In this document: one piece after another, positions 62,598-64,000 of the stretch
Layout of the letters: each line of letters opens with the position of its first letter
Position numbering within the stretch: position 1 is the first letter of the stretch
Source: Panonychus citri
Lineage: Eukaryota; Arthropoda; Arachnida; Trombidiformes; Tetranychidae
Reading direction: 5' to 3'
Length of the DNA stretch: 64,000 nucleotides
Assembly (NCBI RefSeq): GCF_014898815.1
Contig: NW_026515438.1
Coordinates: 62,001 to 126,000, forward strand
Notes under the pieces: model-generated
Told to the model about the DNA's origin: nothing
The model's input: the letters and a program-made list of their open reading frames with translations, nothing else
The model's database searches: none
Position numbers and translations under genes: made by a program

Positions 62598-63490
62598 TTA
62601 TCCACTCATTACGGTTTTAACAAACTCTTCGTAATGAATGTTACCCTGTGAATCCTCTTGACCAGCTAAAAGTTGTTCAACTTCATCATCTAGAAGTTTT
62701 TCACCCAAAGTAGTAAGTAAGTGTCGCAATTCAGCTGAACTAATGACACCACTTCCATCCTTATCGAAGTGTCGTAAGCCTTCAATGAAATCTTCGGCTG
62801 TGTCGGTACATCGATTCTTGGAGACAGTTTGAAGGATCGGAAGGAAAACATCAAAACCAATTCTATCATCTGATGCAAGAGAAAAGAAAATAATATTTAT
62901 CATTACAAGAATATCTAAATGATGTCAATAAAAAGACGATTGATTGTAAATTTACCAGGTCTTAGTTGATTACAACATTTCTTTACTTCGGCTTCAGTTG
63001 GATTTTGACCCAATGCTCTGAGAACATCACCTAATTGGGAAACATTGATTTTTCCATCGCCTCGATTATCAAAGAGAGAGAAGGCTTCTTGATATTCTTT
63101 TATTGTAGAACGAGGAGAGAGAAAGAAAAGAAAGAAGAAAGAAGAAAGAAGAAAGAAATGATTAAATGGAATGTAAATGAATTGATTTGATTTGATGGAA
63201 TTGTCAACATGAAGAGAAACAACTTACCAGCGACTTGATCCTCTTTGTAGTTAACCTAAATGTCGATGGAAAATCAGAGTGGGTGAAAAAAGGAAAGGAA
63301 AGGAAGAGAAAAGACATAAAAAGAGAATAATTATCACAGATTAATAACATAAACATCCTGATACAATAAAATGTAGTAAACAAAGTAATTGATTTGGTCG
63401 GTGATAGAGAAACAAAAGTAAAGGTAAAGAGAGAGAATGAAAAAGAAGAGAAAAAGAAGAGAAAAGGTAAAAGGTAAACATACTCACCAT
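62598..63490 (-). CDS. Non-muscle myosin essential light chain (Mlc-c/MYL6 type), copy 2
   Basis: Four coding exons (63490-63488 with ATG only, 63255-63228, 63096-62956, 62869-62598), each the same length as in copy 1, encoding 147 residues. All splice sites are preserved. The EF-hand segment DKDGSGVISSAE and the FVKTVMSG end are present. Both copies look functional. Confidence 0.93.
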
Positions 63491-63980
63491 TCTGATGAAT
63501 TTGTGAAGAAAATAAAGTGAAGATGAAAATGAATTGAATTAGAATATTAAAGAGAATCAATTGAACGAAATGAATTGAATGTTAATCATGAAACTAATAA
63601 ATTAAACTCTTTTTGTTTCCTTTCATTGACAATTAACAAGAAAAACAAAACGAAACAAACAGAAAGAGAATTTTTTTTCTTTCTTTTATTTTTGTTTCTC
63701 TTTCTTTTTTCTCTGTCGTCATTTCCTGAACCGCCTTCTTTAAAAAAGCTCCACAATTGATTCTCATCATTAGAAGTTAATTATTGCGAGTTAATTAACA
63801 GTTAATTTTCTAAAAATAAACGAAAATTAAAGTTGAGATGATTGGATGAAATGACGAAGAGAAAAGTTTAGAAACTGTTGTTGATATTTTCTTTCGATTC
63901 TTTTTAATTGATCAAAGAAAATATTCTAATTGTTTTTCTTTAATTTTGATTATTAATTTACTTTTATGGAAATTGATTAA

Positions 63981-64000
63981 TCATGATGATTTATTTCCTA
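63981..64000 (-). CDS. Two-TM protein gene, copy 3, extreme 3' end (partial)
   Basis: Encodes the last residues LGNKSS and a TGA stop, identical to the end of the intact gene at 37942. The rest is outside the window. Confidence 0.7.

Larger units (their letters stand above)
62495..64000 (-). repeat. Inverted duplication arm B, outer near-identical tract (continues past window)
   Basis: Pairs with 37923-39423. A 12-bp CTTTTTCTCTTC-type indel in light-chain intron 1 and a few substitutions are the visible differences. It runs to the window edge. Confidence 0.93.

Noticed and set aside
37923..64000. Possibility that the inverted arms are purely an assembly artefact
   Set aside because: The arms contain fully diverged intervening segments and differently fated caudal-type copies, which a duplicated haplotype join would not produce. 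It still merits long-read confirmation.
1..64000. tRNA genes, rRNA and CRISPR arrays
   Set aside because: No B-box-like tRNA signature, rRNA core or regularly spaced repeat-spacer pattern was seen on reading both strands.

Overview
This is an AT-rich nuclear window from an arthropod with a compact genome. Most introns are about 60-500 bp, genes lie a few kb apart, and intergenic DNA is full of GA/CT and ATG/CAT microsatellites. The gene set (spen, SH3PX1/SNX9-type sorting nexin, caudal-type homeobox genes, HP1, non-muscle myosin essential light chain, sidestep-like Ig protein) is arthropod. Intron size and composition would suit an acariform mite such as a spider-mite relative, but that placement is inference.

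Layout. 1-3.6 kb: 5' end of a minus-strand sidestep-like Ig cell-surface gene. 6.2-7.5 kb: TMEM203 and a 68-aa LYR-motif (MIEF1-microprotein-like) gene, both on the minus strand. 8.5-24.7 kb: a very large spen gene (four exons, about 4828 aa, four RRMs and a C-terminal SPOC domain) with internal duplications and a Gln/Pro-rich tail carrying a repeated short motif. 26.8-28.6 kb: a SUMO protease (Ulp1/SENP type). 30.2-32.0 kb: an intronless SNX9/18/33-type gene on the minus strand. 33.67-34.32 kb: a 650-bp Tc1/mariner deletion derivative. 34.8-35.4 kb: an HP1-family gene on the minus strand.

36.8-64.0 kb is a rearranged inverted segmental duplication. The ancestral unit appears to be [two-TM protein, myosin essential light chain, Sec61 gamma, caudal-type homeobox]. 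One copy is in forward order (36.9-42.2 kb). A deleted inverted copy keeps only caudal copy 2 and a broken two-TM gene (43.6-45.3 kb). A second inverted copy (59.7 kb to the window end) keeps caudal copy 3 (frameshifted), Sec61 gamma and the light chain. The arms alternate between near-identical tracts and strongly diverged segments, as expected from gene conversion on an older duplication.

A 13.5-kb Maverick/Polinton (adintovirus-like) element, about 45337-58840, sits just upstream of the truncated two-TM copy. It has 33-bp imperfect terminal inverted repeats and a TGTAACA target duplication, and it encodes 13 uninterrupted reading frames: protein-primed DNA polymerase B, DDE integrase, packaging ATPase, adenain-like protease, likely major and minor capsid proteins, smaller virion-type proteins and three left-arm genes. 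Most of its genes are preceded at 20-50 bases by a TATATAAAG or TATAAAG box, suggesting its own compact promoter code. The intact frames and short, well-matched termini suggest a fairly recent insertion.
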